Made by a program: the position numbers and the translations under genes
Source: Hyphomicrobiales bacterium
Lineage (GTDB): Bacteria; Pseudomonadota; Alphaproteobacteria; Rhizobiales; Beijerinckiaceae
NCBI GenBank assembly: GCA_900470095.1
Contig: UBZM01000026.1
Span: 1-64,000 of the forward strand
Length of the DNA: 64,000 bases
Direction: 5' to 3'
The notes under the pieces: model-generated
The model's database searches: none
Told to the model about the DNA's origin: nothing
The model's input: the letters and a program-made list of their open reading frames with translations, nothing else
Shown: positions 26,548 through 35,123 of the stretch, piece by piece
Position numbering within the stretch: position 1 is the first letter of the stretch
Layout of the letters: each line of letters begins with the position of its first letter

Positions 26548-26573
26548 GGAACGAGTGGCCGCTGCCCGACGTT
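26548..26573 (+). promoter_or_regulatory. General-stress (EcfG-type) promoter of the second ligase gene
   Basis: GGAAC at 26548-26552, a 17-base spacer and CGTT at 26570-26573 match exactly. The -10 ends 25 bases before the start at 26599, nearly the same geometry as the ku1 promoter. Confidence 0.75.
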
Positions 26574-26598
26574 TTTCTGCGGTGGAGGAGAACCCGTC

Positions 26599-27651
26599 AT
26601 GCGCGCGCGCCAGATGTCGCGGCCCGGCCCCGGTTCGGAGGCGTTGAAAGGCACGGTCGTGTCGCCTGTTGCCCTGTCGGGGGAGACCCGTCTCCCTGAC
26701 GACAGCGCGCGAGATGACGATCCGATGCCGCGACATGTCGAGCCATGCCTTGCCAGTGAGGCGGCAAAGCCGCCCAAAGGGTCCAACTGGTCCTTCGAGG
26801 TGGCATGGGACGGCTACCGGCTTGCCATCCATATCGAGCCTTCGCGCGAGGTGCGCCTGCTCACGCGAGATGGCCGCGATTGGACGGCCCGCTTTCCCGC
26901 GATCGTGGCGGCTGCGAAGCAGATCGTCGTCGACAGTGCCATCCTCGACGGCGAGGCCGTCATGCTCGACCGGAGCGGAAAATCGGATCTCGCGGCACTG
27001 GAGCAAGCGCTCGGCGGGCGAGATGGCAAGGGCAGCGCCGAACTCGCGGTCCTGTTTGCCTTCGATATCCTCTACCTCAATGGACAGGATCTGCGGCACC
27101 TGCCGCTCTCGCAGCGGCGCGAAGCCCTGGCCGATGCAATCGACGGCGCGTCTCCCGGTATCCTGCTCAGCGAGGACGTGATTGCAGACGGAGAGGCGTT
27201 CTACACCCTCGCCTGCAAGCTCGGCCTCGAAGGCATCATCGCGAAACGCCTTGATGCACCCTATCGCTCCGGCCGCGATGGTGAATGGCTCAAGATCAGG
27301 TGCATCCAGTCGGAGAGCTTCGTCATTGTCGGATATGAGCCTTCGATCGGCTTTGGAGGAATCGGCAGGTTGTTGCTTGCGGCGGAGAAGGCCGACGGCC
27401 TGGTCTATGTCGGCGGCGTCGGCAGCGGCTTCACTGAGGCGTCCGGCGCGGCCTTGAAAGCGCGGCTCGACGCGAGACTGGTTCCGCGACCGCCCCTGGC
27501 AGTGCAGCGGACAGCTGCGCGCTGGGTTTCGCCTGTGCTGGTTGCCGAGATCGAATTCCGGGGCTGGACCGATGACGGCAAGCTTCGCCATGCGACTTAC
27601 AAGGGCCTGAGCGACGAAGCCGGTGCTGCAAAGATCTTTCGGTTCGATTGA
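26599..27651 (+). CDS. LigD-type ligase-domain protein lacking the catalytic lysine
   Basis: A 350-residue protein consisting of an adenylation domain plus OB-fold of the ATP-dependent ligase family, without phosphoesterase or polymerase modules. In motif I (KxDGxR) the adenylated lysine is replaced: the sequence is FEVAWDGYRLAI, with alanine at residue 69 (codon GCA at 26803-26805). LigD in this window has HEIKFDGYR. Other ligase motifs remain: LFAFDILYLNG, LEGIIAKRLDAPYRSGR, WLKIRC and FRGWTDDGKLRHATYKG. It is therefore predicted unable to form the enzyme-AMP intermediate and may be a structural or regulatory partner, unless another lysine substitutes. It has an exact stress promoter. The frame is intact, which argues against simple decay. 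Confidence 0.85.
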   Translation: MRARQMSRPGPGSEALKGTVVSPVALSGETRLPDDSARDDDPMPRHVEPCLASEAAKPPKGSNWSFEVAWDGYRLAIHIEPSREVRLLTRDGRDWTARFPAIVAAAKQIVVDSAILDGEAVMLDRSGKSDLAALEQALGGRDGKGSAELAVLFAFDILYLNGQDLRHLPLSQRREALADAIDGASPGILLSEDVIADGEAFYTLACKLGLEGIIAKRLDAPYRSGRDGEWLKIRCIQSESFVIVGYEPSIGFGGIGRLLLAAEKADGLVYVGGVGSGFTEASGAALKARLDARLVPRPPLAVQRTAARWVSPVLVAEIEFRGWTDDGKLRHATYKGLSDEAGAAKIFRFD

Positions 27652-27656
27652 CGCGT

Positions 27657-27756
27657 AAAGCATCGGCCCGAAAAGTGGATTGCGGTTTTCGAGAAAGCCG
27701 ATGCAAACGCAAAGGGTCTGATCATCGGATGGATACGATATCCGGTCCGATGATCT
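27657..27756 (-). repeat. Dispersed palindromic repeat, copy 2
   Basis: Two-module element: AAAGCATCGGCCCGAAAAG...AAGCCGATGCAAACGCAAAG, then a hairpin with arms GATCATCGGA (27720-27729) and TCCGATGATC (27746-27755). It is in the opposite orientation to copies 1 and 4. It lies between the second ligase and the DUF1236 gene. Confidence 0.8.
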
Positions 27757-27855
27757 GGGAGGCTGCCCCTTCGCACCGCCTCCGGCGTATGTGCGCATGG
27801 CGGAGCACGGGGCCGAGCGTCACGGACAAGGCCATGCGCTCGCCAGGCAGCAAAT

Positions 27856-27883
27856 GGCCCGCCAACGGAACCGCTGGCGGGCC
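27856..27883 (-). terminator. Hairpin terminator for the DUF1236 gene
   Basis: GGCCCGCCA (27856-27864) and TGGCGGGCC (27875-27883) pair over a 10-base loop, 25 bases past the DUF1236 stop; on the minus strand the stem is followed by ATTTGC. Confidence 0.6.
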
Positions 27884-27907
27884 GAACGCTTTCGACAATC
27901 GCGCCGA

Positions 27908-28324
27908 TCACTCGATGATCTGAACGATCCGGCGGGTGCCGGGCTCGACCAGCACGGTGCGATTATTCACGACCGTATAGCGGTACTGGGTCGCGCCATA
28001 CTCGCGCGGTACTTCGCGATAGGTCACGCCCTCATTGGGGAGAACGGTGCCGACCGCGATCGGCTCGGCATAGGTGTAGGATGGTACACGCTGCTCGACC
28101 ACATAGGTCTTGAAGCGAGGGGTGTTGTCACCGACGATGCCGCCCACGACAGCGCCGCCCACGCCGCCGACGACAGCCCCGACCGGCCCGCCGACAATCG
28201 CCCCGCCCACTGCGCCAGTCGCCGCGCCGGCAGCTGCACCACCCTGCGCGCCCTGCGGATTCTGGGCGAAAGCTGCAGCCGGGACGAGAATGAGAGTCGT
28301 TACGAGGGCAAGTTTCTTCAGCAT
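27908..28324 (-). CDS. DUF1236 secreted protein with glycine-zipper segment
   Basis: A 138-residue exported protein. A signal peptide (MLKKLALVTTLILVPAAAFA) precedes a glycine/valine-rich zipper (residues about 30-65: GAVGGAIVGGPVGAVVGG) that may insert in or coat a membrane. The C-terminal DUF1236 domain follows (VEQRVPSYTYAEPIAVGTVL, EYGATQYRYTVVNNRTVLV). DUF1236 proteins are common in Rhizobiales and their role is unknown. AGGAG lies seven bases before the ATG at 28324. An exact general-stress promoter is 37 bases upstream, so this is likely an envelope stress protein. Confidence 0.88.
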   Translation of the reverse strand: MLKKLALVTTLILVPAAAFAQNPQGAQGGAAAGAATGAVGGAIVGGPVGAVVGGVGGAVVGGIVGDNTPRFKTYVVEQRVPSYTYAEPIAVGTVLPNEGVTYREVPREYGATQYRYTVVNNRTVLVEPGTRRIVQIIE

Positions 28325-28360
28325 CACAGATCTCCTTCGATGAGGGGTTCTGTGGTCAGG

Positions 28361-28385
28361 AACGGGCTTGATTCCGGTTTGTTCC
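28361..28385 (-). promoter_or_regulatory. General-stress (EcfG-type) promoter of the DUF1236 gene
   Basis: Minus strand GGAAC (28385-28381), 16-base spacer, CGTT (28364-28361): exact match, with the -10 37 bases upstream of the start. Confidence 0.75.
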
Positions 28386-28447
28386 GCCGAGAGGCGTTTG
28401 AAGGCGCGCCGGCAGAGAGAGACTGGGGCCTCGCCGGGGGGCCGAAA

Positions 28448-28699
28448 TCAGGTCTCGGCCTGGGTCACGCCGAGCTTGTGCCAGAGCTGCTCCCTGTCCA
28501 TGCAGGAGACGTCGTAAGTGACCTGTCGACCCTTGAATTCCGGTCGTTTTCCGAACTCCACCGTCATCGCGCGCGCGATGTCGTCAATGCGGGCTTCGCA
28601 GGCCTGCACCGTCGTGAAACCCTGTTCGCTGATCCGGGTGGCGGTGCAGGTGGGTTCGCCGGAAATGCAGGCAACAATCACCATCGTGAAGGCATCCAT
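28448..28699 (-). CDS. Small cysteine-containing protein of unknown function
   Basis: An 83-residue protein. Four cysteines are spaced through it (in VACISG, PTCTATR, VQACEARI and VSCMD), suggesting disulfides or an exported protein. The short N-terminal hydrophobic run (AFTMVIVACI) is too weak for a confident signal peptide. The ATG at 28699 has GGAG seven bases upstream. No close stress-type promoter is seen. Function not recognised. Confidence 0.6.
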   Translation of the reverse strand: MDAFTMVIVACISGEPTCTATRISEQGFTTVQACEARIDDIARAMTVEFGKRPEFKGRQVTYDVSCMDREQLWHKLGVTQAET

Positions 28700-28824
28700 G
28701 GAGGCACTCCGAGTGAAATCGAGGCAGGCCAGCCATGAAGGCTGGGGTTTCAGGGTTACCGAGAGCTTAAGGGGAGTAAGCAAGATGCGAGCCGGCATTG
28801 CCGGCGCAGGCAGATCGCGCCTTC

Positions 28825-28878
28825 TGTGATCGCACCGGCTTGCCCGAAAACGGCAATCCATCCTTCGGGCCGATGCTT
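28825..28878 (+). repeat. Dispersed palindromic repeat, partial copy
   Basis: Only the second module of the repeat is present (TGTGATCGCACCGGCTTGCC ... CGGGCCGATGCTT). Its end coincides with the last base of the UvrD-like helicase stop codon, so the element reaches the very end of that gene. Confidence 0.65.
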
Positions 28879-30950
28879 CAGCGCCACATGCCTTTGAGCC
28901 GTGCCGAGACGTCAATTCTCACGCCGCTGCGGTGTTGCATGGCGGCCTGAGCCGGCTCGATAGGCCAGGTCGCCTGCTCGAACAGGTGCAGCAGGGCGTG
29001 CGGGATGAACCGTGTGCGTGCGGCGTAGACATGCCGATCGCCTCGCGCGGCCTGGCCGTGGGTGAAGAAGCGCTGCGGCACGACCAGATGCAGATCGTCC
29101 TTGGCGCGCGTCATCGCGACATAGAGCAGCCTGCGCTCCTCCTCGATCTCGGCGGTTTCTCCCACGGCGAGGTCACTGGGAAGACAGCCATCCACCGTGT
29201 TCAGCACAAAAACCGACTTCCATTCCTGTCCCTTGGCGGAGTGGATGGTCGAGAGGATGAGAAAATCCTCGTCCAGCGATGGCGGCCCCGCCTCGTCGCT
29301 CGTCGCGTCGGGCGGGTTGAGCGTGAGCTCTGTCAGGAAGCGTTCTCGGGAGGGATAGCCGGAGGCGATCTGCTCCAGTTGCACCAGATCGGCACGACGC
29401 GTCGTGAAATCCTCGTGAATCCGCTCCAGATGGGGATCGTACCAGAGACGGGCCCGCTCGATTTCGGCCGGCCAGCCCATCCCGGAGCGAAGCGCGCGGA
29501 AGGTCGCGACGAAATCGGGCCAGGCATCGCCCGAGCGCGCCGGCGCCGAGACCGCCGCAAGGCCCGCAGCAAAATCATCTGCCGTGCCGGCGTGATCGAG
29601 CACGCGTTGCGCAGAGGTCGGTCCGACGCCCGGCAGCAGCTGCAGCAGGCGGAATCCGGCGACCCTGTCGCGCGGATTCTCGGCGAAACGCAGCATCGCG
29701 AGCATGTCCTTGACATGGGCGGCATCGAGGAATTTCAGCCCACCGAACTTCTTGTAGGGGATATTGCGCCGCGTCAGCTCGACTTCGAGCGGGCCGCTAT
29801 GATGCGAGGCGCGAAACAGCACGGCCTGCTGCTTGAGCGTGTGCCCCGCCTCCCTGTTCTCCAGCACACGCGTCGCGACGAAGCGCGCCTGGTCGGCTTC
29901 GTCGCGAACATTGACGAGTTGGGGCTTGCCGGCCGACTGGCGATCGGTCCAGAGGTTCTTGGTGAAGCGTTCGCGGGCGAGCTCGATCACCCCATTCGCA
30001 GCGGCCAGAATGGGCTGGTTCGACCGATAGTTCTGGTCGAGCGTGACCACCTCAGCCGGCGGGCTGAAGACCTGGGGGAAATCGAGGATGTTGCGGATCT
30101 CGGCGGCGCGGAATGAGTAGATCGATTGTGCGTCGTCGCCAACGACGGTGAGCCCCTGGCCATCGGGTTTGAGCGCGAGCAGGATCGAGGCCAGCAGCCT
30201 GTTGGTATCCTGATACTCGTCGACGAAGACATGATCGAAGCGGCCGCCCATCTCGGCGGCGAGCTCCGGCTCGCTCGCGGCCTGGGCCCAGCAGAGCAGG
30301 AGATCGTCGTAATCGAGGACGTTCTGCGCCTGCTTGGCCTCGACATAAGCCGCGAAGAGTTGCTTCAGCTCCCCTGCCCATGATGCGCACCAGGGAAAAG
30401 CAGCGCCCAGCACGGCCTCGATTGGCTCTTCGGCGTTGACGCAGCGCGAATAGATCGCGAGGCAGGTGCCCTTCTTGGGAAAGCGCTCTTCCGTCTTCGA
30501 GTAGCCCAGCTCGTGGCGAGCAAGGTTCATCAGGTCGGCGCTGTCCTCGCGATCATGGATCGTGAAATTCGGATCGAGCCCGAGCTCGGGCGCATACTCC
30601 CGGAGCAGCCTTGCTCCCACGCTGTGAAAGGTCCCGGCCCAGGTCAGCGCGTCGGTCATGACGGCAGCCCCCTCGCCCAGGACCTCGCGCGCGATCCGCT
30701 CCACCCGCCGTGCCATCTCGGCTGCGGCGCGTCGGGAGAAGGTCAGCATCATCATGCGGCGCGGATCGGCACCGTTCAGGATCAGATGCGCGACGCGGTG
30801 CGCGAGCGTATTGGTCTTGCCGGATCCCGCCCCCGCGATCACCAGCAAGGGGCCGGGCCGCGTGCCGACACCGTGCTCGACCGCGCGGCGCTGCGCGGGG
30901 TTGAGCCTGTCGAGATAGCTGGGCGGCGCGAGCGAATCGAGAGCGAACAT
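28878..30950 (-). CDS. UvrD/Rep-family superfamily 1 DNA helicase
   Basis: A 690-residue ATP-dependent 3'-5' DNA helicase. Motifs in order: Q-motif LNPAQRRAVEHG, Walker A VIAGAGSGKT, Ia MLTFSRRAAAEM, II VFVDEYQDTN, III VGDDAQSIYSFR, IV LDQNYRSNQPIL, V LSTIHSAKGQEW and VI RRLLYVAMTRAKDDLH. All key residues are intact. The length is typical of UvrD/PcrA. Its position between the end-joining genes and topoisomerase IB suggests a repair role, but the promoter shows no stress-type site. It could also be a UvrD paralogue beside a housekeeping copy elsewhere. Confidence 0.93.
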   Translation of the reverse strand: MFALDSLAPPSYLDRLNPAQRRAVEHGVGTRPGPLLVIAGAGSGKTNTLAHRVAHLILNGADPRRMMMLTFSRRAAAEMARRVERIAREVLGEGAAVMTDALTWAGTFHSVGARLLREYAPELGLDPNFTIHDREDSADLMNLARHELGYSKTEERFPKKGTCLAIYSRCVNAEEPIEAVLGAAFPWCASWAGELKQLFAAYVEAKQAQNVLDYDDLLLCWAQAASEPELAAEMGGRFDHVFVDEYQDTNRLLASILLALKPDGQGLTVVGDDAQSIYSFRAAEIRNILDFPQVFSPPAEVVTLDQNYRSNQPILAAANGVIELARERFTKNLWTDRQSAGKPQLVNVRDEADQARFVATRVLENREAGHTLKQQAVLFRASHHSGPLEVELTRRNIPYKKFGGLKFLDAAHVKDMLAMLRFAENPRDRVAGFRLLQLLPGVGPTSAQRVLDHAGTADDFAAGLAAVSAPARSGDAWPDFVATFRALRSGMGWPAEIERARLWYDPHLERIHEDFTTRRADLVQLEQIASGYPSRERFLTELTLNPPDATSDEAGPPSLDEDFLILSTIHSAKGQEWKSVFVLNTVDGCLPSDLAVGETAEIEEERRLLYVAMTRAKDDLHLVVPQRFFTHGQAARGDRHVYAARTRFIPHALLHLFEQATWPIEPAQAAMQHRSGVRIDVSARLKGMWR

Positions 30951-31083
30951 GTCTCATATTCGATCATTTTTCGCGTTTTGTTCGCAACGCAAAAGATCGG
31001 GAATGGGGCAGCCGTTCTGGGCCGGATCGCCGAACCACGGTGACAGGAGCTGTTTCGGCCTGATCATGCGGCAGGGGCGCGTC

Positions 31084-32097
31084 TCACGCCGCCAGCAAGG
31101 CAAGCGCTCTCTCGATCCGGGAACAGCCGCCCCTGGCACGCGCCTTTTCAAAGGAGGCTGCGAGTTTGCCGTTGGCGTAGGCCTTCACCACGATGGCGTG
31201 GACATAGCTCTTTCGTGTCACGGCGGGCGTGTTCGCCAGTTGCTCCGAGACGGCGCGCATGATCTCGGCGAGCTGACGCTTCTCGCTGCCATCGCGGATC
31301 ATGATCTGGCTGGCCAGCAGCAGCTCGGCGGCCGCAGCGTTCCCCGCCAGCATCCTCAGATCCTTGGCACTGATGGCGAGGCCCGAGATCTCGCGGAGAT
31401 ATGCATTGATGTCGCCGGCATGGACCGGCGTCACCTTGCCGTCATCATCCCGGTATTGCAGCAATCGCCGGCCGGGCAACGCCGCAATCCGGCGAAGGGC
31501 GCGGGCAAGCGGGCCATCCTGCCGCGAGCATGCGATCTGTTTTCCGCCCTTGCCCCGAAACAGCAGATCGATCCGCGACGCCGTCAACGCGACATGGCGC
31601 TTGAGGAGTGTCGACGCGCCATGGCTGCCATTGCTCTTCGCATAGGCCTCGCCGCCAACGCGCAGATGGCAGCGGTCGATAATGGCGATTGCGCAGGCCA
31701 GCGCCTTTCTGCGGCAGAGCGGACGCGCTTTGAGATCGTCGGCGACCACTTTGCGCAAACGGGGCAACGCCTCGATAAGCAGTCGCAAGCGCTTCAGCTT
31801 GCGGCGTTCGCGAACCCGCTCCCATTCGGGATGATAGAGATATTGCAGCCGCCCGGCCTCGTCCCGCCCGATCGCCTGGAGATGGGCCCGCGGGTCGGTC
31901 GCGATGCGGACCTCGCGATAGGCTGGAGGAACCGCAAGGGAGTCGATCCGCTCAAGCAAGGCCGCGTCCCGGACGGGCTCATCAGTGGCGTCGAGATAGG
32001 CAAAGCCCCTGCCGCGCCGGACCCTGCGGATCGTCAGATCTCCGGGATTGACGATCCGCAGCCGACCAGAGGCGGCCGATGGCTTGTCGGCGACCAT
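31084..32097 (-). CDS. DNA topoisomerase IB (poxvirus-type)
   Basis: A 337-residue type IB topoisomerase that relaxes supercoils through a 3'-phosphotyrosyl intermediate. It has the family N-terminal domain (IRRVRRGRGFAYLD, VPPAYREVRIATDPRAHLQA) and the catalytic domain with LRVGGEAYAKSNGSHGASTL, LLFRGKGGKQ, ISAKDLRMLAGN and the active tyrosine in TRKSYVHAIV. Bacterial TopIB is patchily distributed and frequent in soil alphaproteobacteria. A small gene lies 30 bases upstream on the same strand, forming a two-gene operon. Proximity to Ku/LigD suggests a DNA-maintenance cluster. Confidence 0.92.
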   Translation of the reverse strand: MVADKPSAASGRLRIVNPGDLTIRRVRRGRGFAYLDATDEPVRDAALLERIDSLAVPPAYREVRIATDPRAHLQAIGRDEAGRLQYLYHPEWERVRERRKLKRLRLLIEALPRLRKVVADDLKARPLCRRKALACAIAIIDRCHLRVGGEAYAKSNGSHGASTLLKRHVALTASRIDLLFRGKGGKQIACSRQDGPLARALRRIAALPGRRLLQYRDDDGKVTPVHAGDINAYLREISGLAISAKDLRMLAGNAAAAELLLASQIMIRDGSEKRQLAEIMRAVSEQLANTPAVTRKSYVHAIVVKAYANGKLAASFEKARARGGCSRIERALALLAA

Positions 32098-32127
32098 GAC
32101 GTTACTGCTTGCCCAGCGCTTCCTGCA

Positions 32128-32352
32128 TCAAGCCGCTTCCCGGCGGTTGTGATACCGGCGCACGAGTTCTTCCGCATGGGCCAAGTCAGCCTGCGTGAAG
32201 GCCGGCACCGGATCCGTGAGGATGGCGGTGAGGACATCCCGATCGCGCTGGCCATTCGCAATCACAAAGGCGAGCGCATCCCTCGTCTCGCGTTCGGCAT
32301 GAAGCTGGGCCACGAGGGCCGCAATCAATCTGTCCTTGGCCGATAGCTGCAT
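32128..32352 (-). CDS. Small helical protein upstream of topoisomerase IB
   Basis: A 74-residue acidic and alpha-helical protein (LSAKDRLIAALVAQLHAERE; TQADLAHAEELVRRYHNRRE) with no recognised domain. CCGGAGG precedes the ATG at 32352 at good spacing. It is the first gene of the operon with topoisomerase IB. A near-consensus stress promoter (GGAAC-N17-TGTT) lies 31 bases upstream. Confidence 0.65.
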   Translation of the reverse strand: MQLSAKDRLIAALVAQLHAERETRDALAFVIANGQRDRDVLTAILTDPVPAFTQADLAHAEELVRRYHNRREAA

Positions 32353-32382
32353 GGCAAAACCTCCGGAGGAAGCTTCGCGATA

Positions 32383-32408
32383 AACACGGCCGGGCCAGCG
32401 CTTGTTCC
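32383..32408 (-). promoter_or_regulatory. Near-consensus stress promoter for the topoisomerase IB operon
   Basis: Minus strand GGAAC (32408-32404), 17-base spacer, TGTT (32386-32383): one mismatch from CGTT, 31 bases before the first gene. Confidence 0.45.
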
Positions 32409-32424
32409 GCCCAGGCCCAATCGG

Positions 32425-33153
32425 TCAGCCCGCCAGCGGCGACGCGCCGATCGTGACGGTGAGCGCGCCGAGGTTCTCGATGCTCCCGACGAGAACATTG
32501 CCGGGAAGGACCGCACCGACGCCATGCGGCGTGCCGGTCATGATCACATCGCCGGGCTCGAGCGAGTAGTATTTCGAGAGCGTCGCGATGATCTCGGGCG
32601 TACGCCAGATCATCAGGGACAGATCGGAATCCTGGCGTGCGAGGCCGTCGACCTCAAGGCGGATCTTTCCCGTCGACGGGTGGCCCACCTGTCCAACCGG
32701 GTAGATCGGGCCGCAGGGCGCCGAGTGATCGAATGATTTCTTGAGCTCCCACGGGATCCGCGGGCCGTCCGGCGTATTGAGCAACCTGCGGCGCGTCATG
32801 TCGAGGCAGATGCCGTAGCCGAAGACATGCTCGAGCGCTTCGTCCTGCGGGATGTCGTAGCCGCCGGACCTCATCGCCACCATGAGCTCGAGTTCGAAGT
32901 GAAAATCGTCCGTCATCGGCGGATAGGGAACGACTCCGCCGTTGTGAACGATCGCATCGGCCGGCTTCTGGAAGATGAGCGGGAAATCGCGCGTCTCGTC
33001 GCCGCCCATTTCCCTGACATGGGCGACATAGTTGCGACCCACGCAATAAATCCGCCGGATCGGAAATCGCGCCGTTGAGCCCTCGATGGGCAGCGACTGG
33101 AGGGCCGGTGCCGGAACGGCGAAGTCTGCGAGTGTCGTCATCTGGGAAGCCAT
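32425..33153 (-). CDS. Fumarylacetoacetate hydrolase-family protein
   Basis: A 242-residue (238 if the ATG at 33141 is used) metal-dependent hydrolase or decarboxylase acting on 2-oxo acids from aromatic-ring breakdown. RRIYCVGRNYVAHVREMG and PLIFQKPADAIV are typical of the fumarylpyruvate-hydrolase branch. The metal ligands lie in FHFELELMVAM, and GDVIMTGTPHGVGAV is the conserved C-terminal motif. It is divergent from a nitrate/taurine-type ABC operon; the shared 159-base gap is AT-rich. The neighbourhood suggests uptake and breakdown of an aromatic or related acid, but no ring-cleaving dioxygenase is present. Confidence 0.88.
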   Translation of the reverse strand: MASQMTTLADFAVPAPALQSLPIEGSTARFPIRRIYCVGRNYVAHVREMGGDETRDFPLIFQKPADAIVHNGGVVPYPPMTDDFHFELELMVAMRSGGYDIPQDEALEHVFGYGICLDMTRRRLLNTPDGPRIPWELKKSFDHSAPCGPIYPVGQVGHPSTGKIRLEVDGLARQDSDLSLMIWRTPEIIATLSKYYSLEPGDVIMTGTPHGVGAVLPGNVLVGSIENLGALTVTIGASPLAG

Positions 33154-33312
33154 GCGCTGGGTCACGATCGGGACAGCATACGGGTCGCGTTGTCCCTGTC
33201 CAGATAAATCTGCATATTTTTGCTCGTATATTGATAATCTGAATTTATTTGACACCAACGACTGATAATGCATCGTTCCCTCACTCGTATCAGAAAAACC
33301 CAGGGGAACGGG
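33154..33312. promoter_or_regulatory. AT-rich divergent promoter region (FAH / ABC operon)
   Basis: Between 33203 and 33280 the sequence is much more AT-rich than its surroundings, with repeated ATCTG-containing segments (near 33209 and 33237) and TTTATTTGACA. It probably contains both promoters and the binding site of the GntR regulator encoded at the end of the operon. Confidence 0.45.
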
Positions 33313-34326
33313 ATGAAACGTAGGCAGTTCATGGCGGCGGCAGCGGGCCTGCCGCTGGCGCTCGCGGCTTCGCGCGCCCATTCGCAGGCGCAGGACGAAC
33401 TCACGATCGTTTATCCGAGCCCGGGCGGGCTGGGCTACTTCGCCCTCTATGCCGCGATCGGAGAAGGCTACTTCGCCGAGGAGAAGCTCAAGATCCAGCC
33501 GCGCAGCGTCAATGGTTCGGCCCAGGCGATCCAGGCGCTGCTCGCGGGCCAGGCGCAGCTCGCCCATCCCGGCCCGGGGCCGCTGATGGCGGCACGCGAA
33601 CGGGGCCAGGATCTGGTCTACATCTACAATTACTTCACGCGCAGCCAGTTCAACCTCGTGGTGCCGGAGGCCTCGTCGTTCCAGAAGCCCACCGACCTGA
33701 AGAGCAAGGTCATCGGCGTCGGCACGGCGGACGGGGCGGAGGTCGCGTTCGTGCGCTCGATCTTCGACGCCGAGGGCATGAAGGAGGGCCAAGACTACAA
33801 GTTCATCACGGTTGGCGAGGGCGGCATGGCTGTGGCCGGCTTCATGCAGAAGGCGATCGATGCCTATGCTTCCGACACGGCGGGCGCGGCCACGCTGACG
33901 CTGCGCGGCGTCAAGCTGCGCTCGCTGACGCCTCCGCCCTTCCAGTCCTTCTTTGGCAACGGCTATGTGGTGACGCGCAAATATCTCGACGAGAACCGCA
34001 GCATGCTGGAGCGCTTCGGGCGCGCGCTGGTCAGGGGCACCAAATTCGGGATCGACCCCGCCAATCGGGCTGCGACCCTGAAACACGCACGCATGGGCAA
34101 TCCGCAGCAGTTGGAAAACATGCCGTTCGCCGAGGCTTTGCTCGACGTCTATTACAAACTGACCAGCCCGATCGATCCCGCCAAGGGCTTTGGCTACAAC
34201 CACCCCGCGGCCTGGGAGATGTGGCAACAGACACTCGTTGCCTCGGGCGATCTCAAGAAGCCGCTCGCCGACCTGACCAAGGCCTATTCCAACGATCTCG
34301 TCACGGCCTGGAACGCTCCGCGATGA
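33313..34326 (+). CDS. ABC transporter substrate-binding protein, NMT1/SsuA-TauA class
   Basis: A 337-residue periplasmic binding protein. MKRRQFMAAAAGLPLALAAS is a twin-arginine-like or Sec signal (the RR is followed by QFM). The mature part begins LTIVYPSPGGLGYFALYAAI, followed by GEGYFAEEKLKIQ and GTADGAEVAFVRSIFDAEGM, typical of the class that binds sulfonates, thiamine precursors, nitrate or aromatic acids. The ATG at 33313 follows AGGGGAACGGG. Its stop overlaps the ATPase start (ATGA). Ligand unknown. Confidence 0.9.
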   Translation: MKRRQFMAAAAGLPLALAASRAHSQAQDELTIVYPSPGGLGYFALYAAIGEGYFAEEKLKIQPRSVNGSAQAIQALLAGQAQLAHPGPGPLMAARERGQDLVYIYNYFTRSQFNLVVPEASSFQKPTDLKSKVIGVGTADGAEVAFVRSIFDAEGMKEGQDYKFITVGEGGMAVAGFMQKAIDAYASDTAGAATLTLRGVKLRSLTPPPFQSFFGNGYVVTRKYLDENRSMLERFGRALVRGTKFGIDPANRAATLKHARMGNPQQLENMPFAEALLDVYYKLTSPIDPAKGFGYNHPAAWEMWQQTLVASGDLKKPLADLTKAYSNDLVTAWNAPR

Positions 34327-35123
34327 CGGTGGCGGCGACTGTATCGGCCGAGGCGCGACCTCGGCCGGTCTACGAACTCGCGCAGGTTTCGAAATCCTAT
34401 GGCGAGCGCGTGGTGGCGTTGGAGAGCGTCGACCTGGTTCTCCGGGAAGGCGAGTTTCATTCGGTCATCGGTTCCAGCGGCTGCGGGAAGTCGACGCTGC
34501 TCAAGATCATGGCGGGCCTGACTCCGCCTTCGAAAGGCCGGGTGATGCTCGCGGGGACGCCGGTGCTCGGAGCGCGTGCCGATATCGGGATGATGTTCCA
34601 GCAGGCGACATTGTTTCCGTGGCGGACGACGCTCCAGAACATCCTGCTTCCGGTCGAAGTCCGCGAAGGGCGCGCTGCAGCCGAGACGGCCGCGGCGCGT
34701 GCTCGCATCCTGCTCGAACTGGTCGGGCTGAAAGGATTCGAGGACACCTACCCGTCGCAGCTCTCCGGCGGCATGGCGCAGCGCGCCGCGATCTGCCGGA
34801 TGCTGATCTCGGAGCCGAACGTACTGCTGCTCGACGAGCCGTTCAGCGCGCTCGACGAGATCACCCGTGACTTCATGAACATGGAGCTGCAGCGCATTTG
34901 CCGGGAGCGCAACGCCTCGGCCTTCCTGGTGACCCATTCCATCGCCGAAGCCGTCATCCTCTCCGACATCGTGCATGTGATGTCGTCGCGCCCCGGGCGG
35001 ATCGTGCGCAGCATCCCGATCGCGCTGCCGCGGCCGCGGACGCTCGACATGACCACGCTGCCGCTCTTCGGGGAGTATGTCGGCATGATCCGCGGTCTTC
35101 TCGACAAGGGAGCATTCCTGTGA
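34323..35123 (+). CDS. ABC transporter ATP-binding protein, SsuB/TauB type
   Basis: A 266-residue ATPase: Walker A IGSSGCGKSTLLK, Q-loop MMFQQATLFPWRTTLQN, signature QLSGGMAQRA, Walker B VLLLDEPFSALDE and switch VTHSIAEAV. The DEPFSALDEITR sequence and GEYVGMIRGLL end fit the nitrate/sulfonate/taurine class. Four-base overlaps join it to the genes on both sides, so expression is translationally coupled. Confidence 0.93.
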   Translation: MTVAATVSAEARPRPVYELAQVSKSYGERVVALESVDLVLREGEFHSVIGSSGCGKSTLLKIMAGLTPPSKGRVMLAGTPVLGARADIGMMFQQATLFPWRTTLQNILLPVEVREGRAAAETAAARARILLELVGLKGFEDTYPSQLSGGMAQRAAICRMLISEPNVLLLDEPFSALDEITRDFMNMELQRICRERNASAFLVTHSIAEAVILSDIVHVMSSRPGRIVRSIPIALPRPRTLDMTTLPLFGEYVGMIRGLLDKGAFL

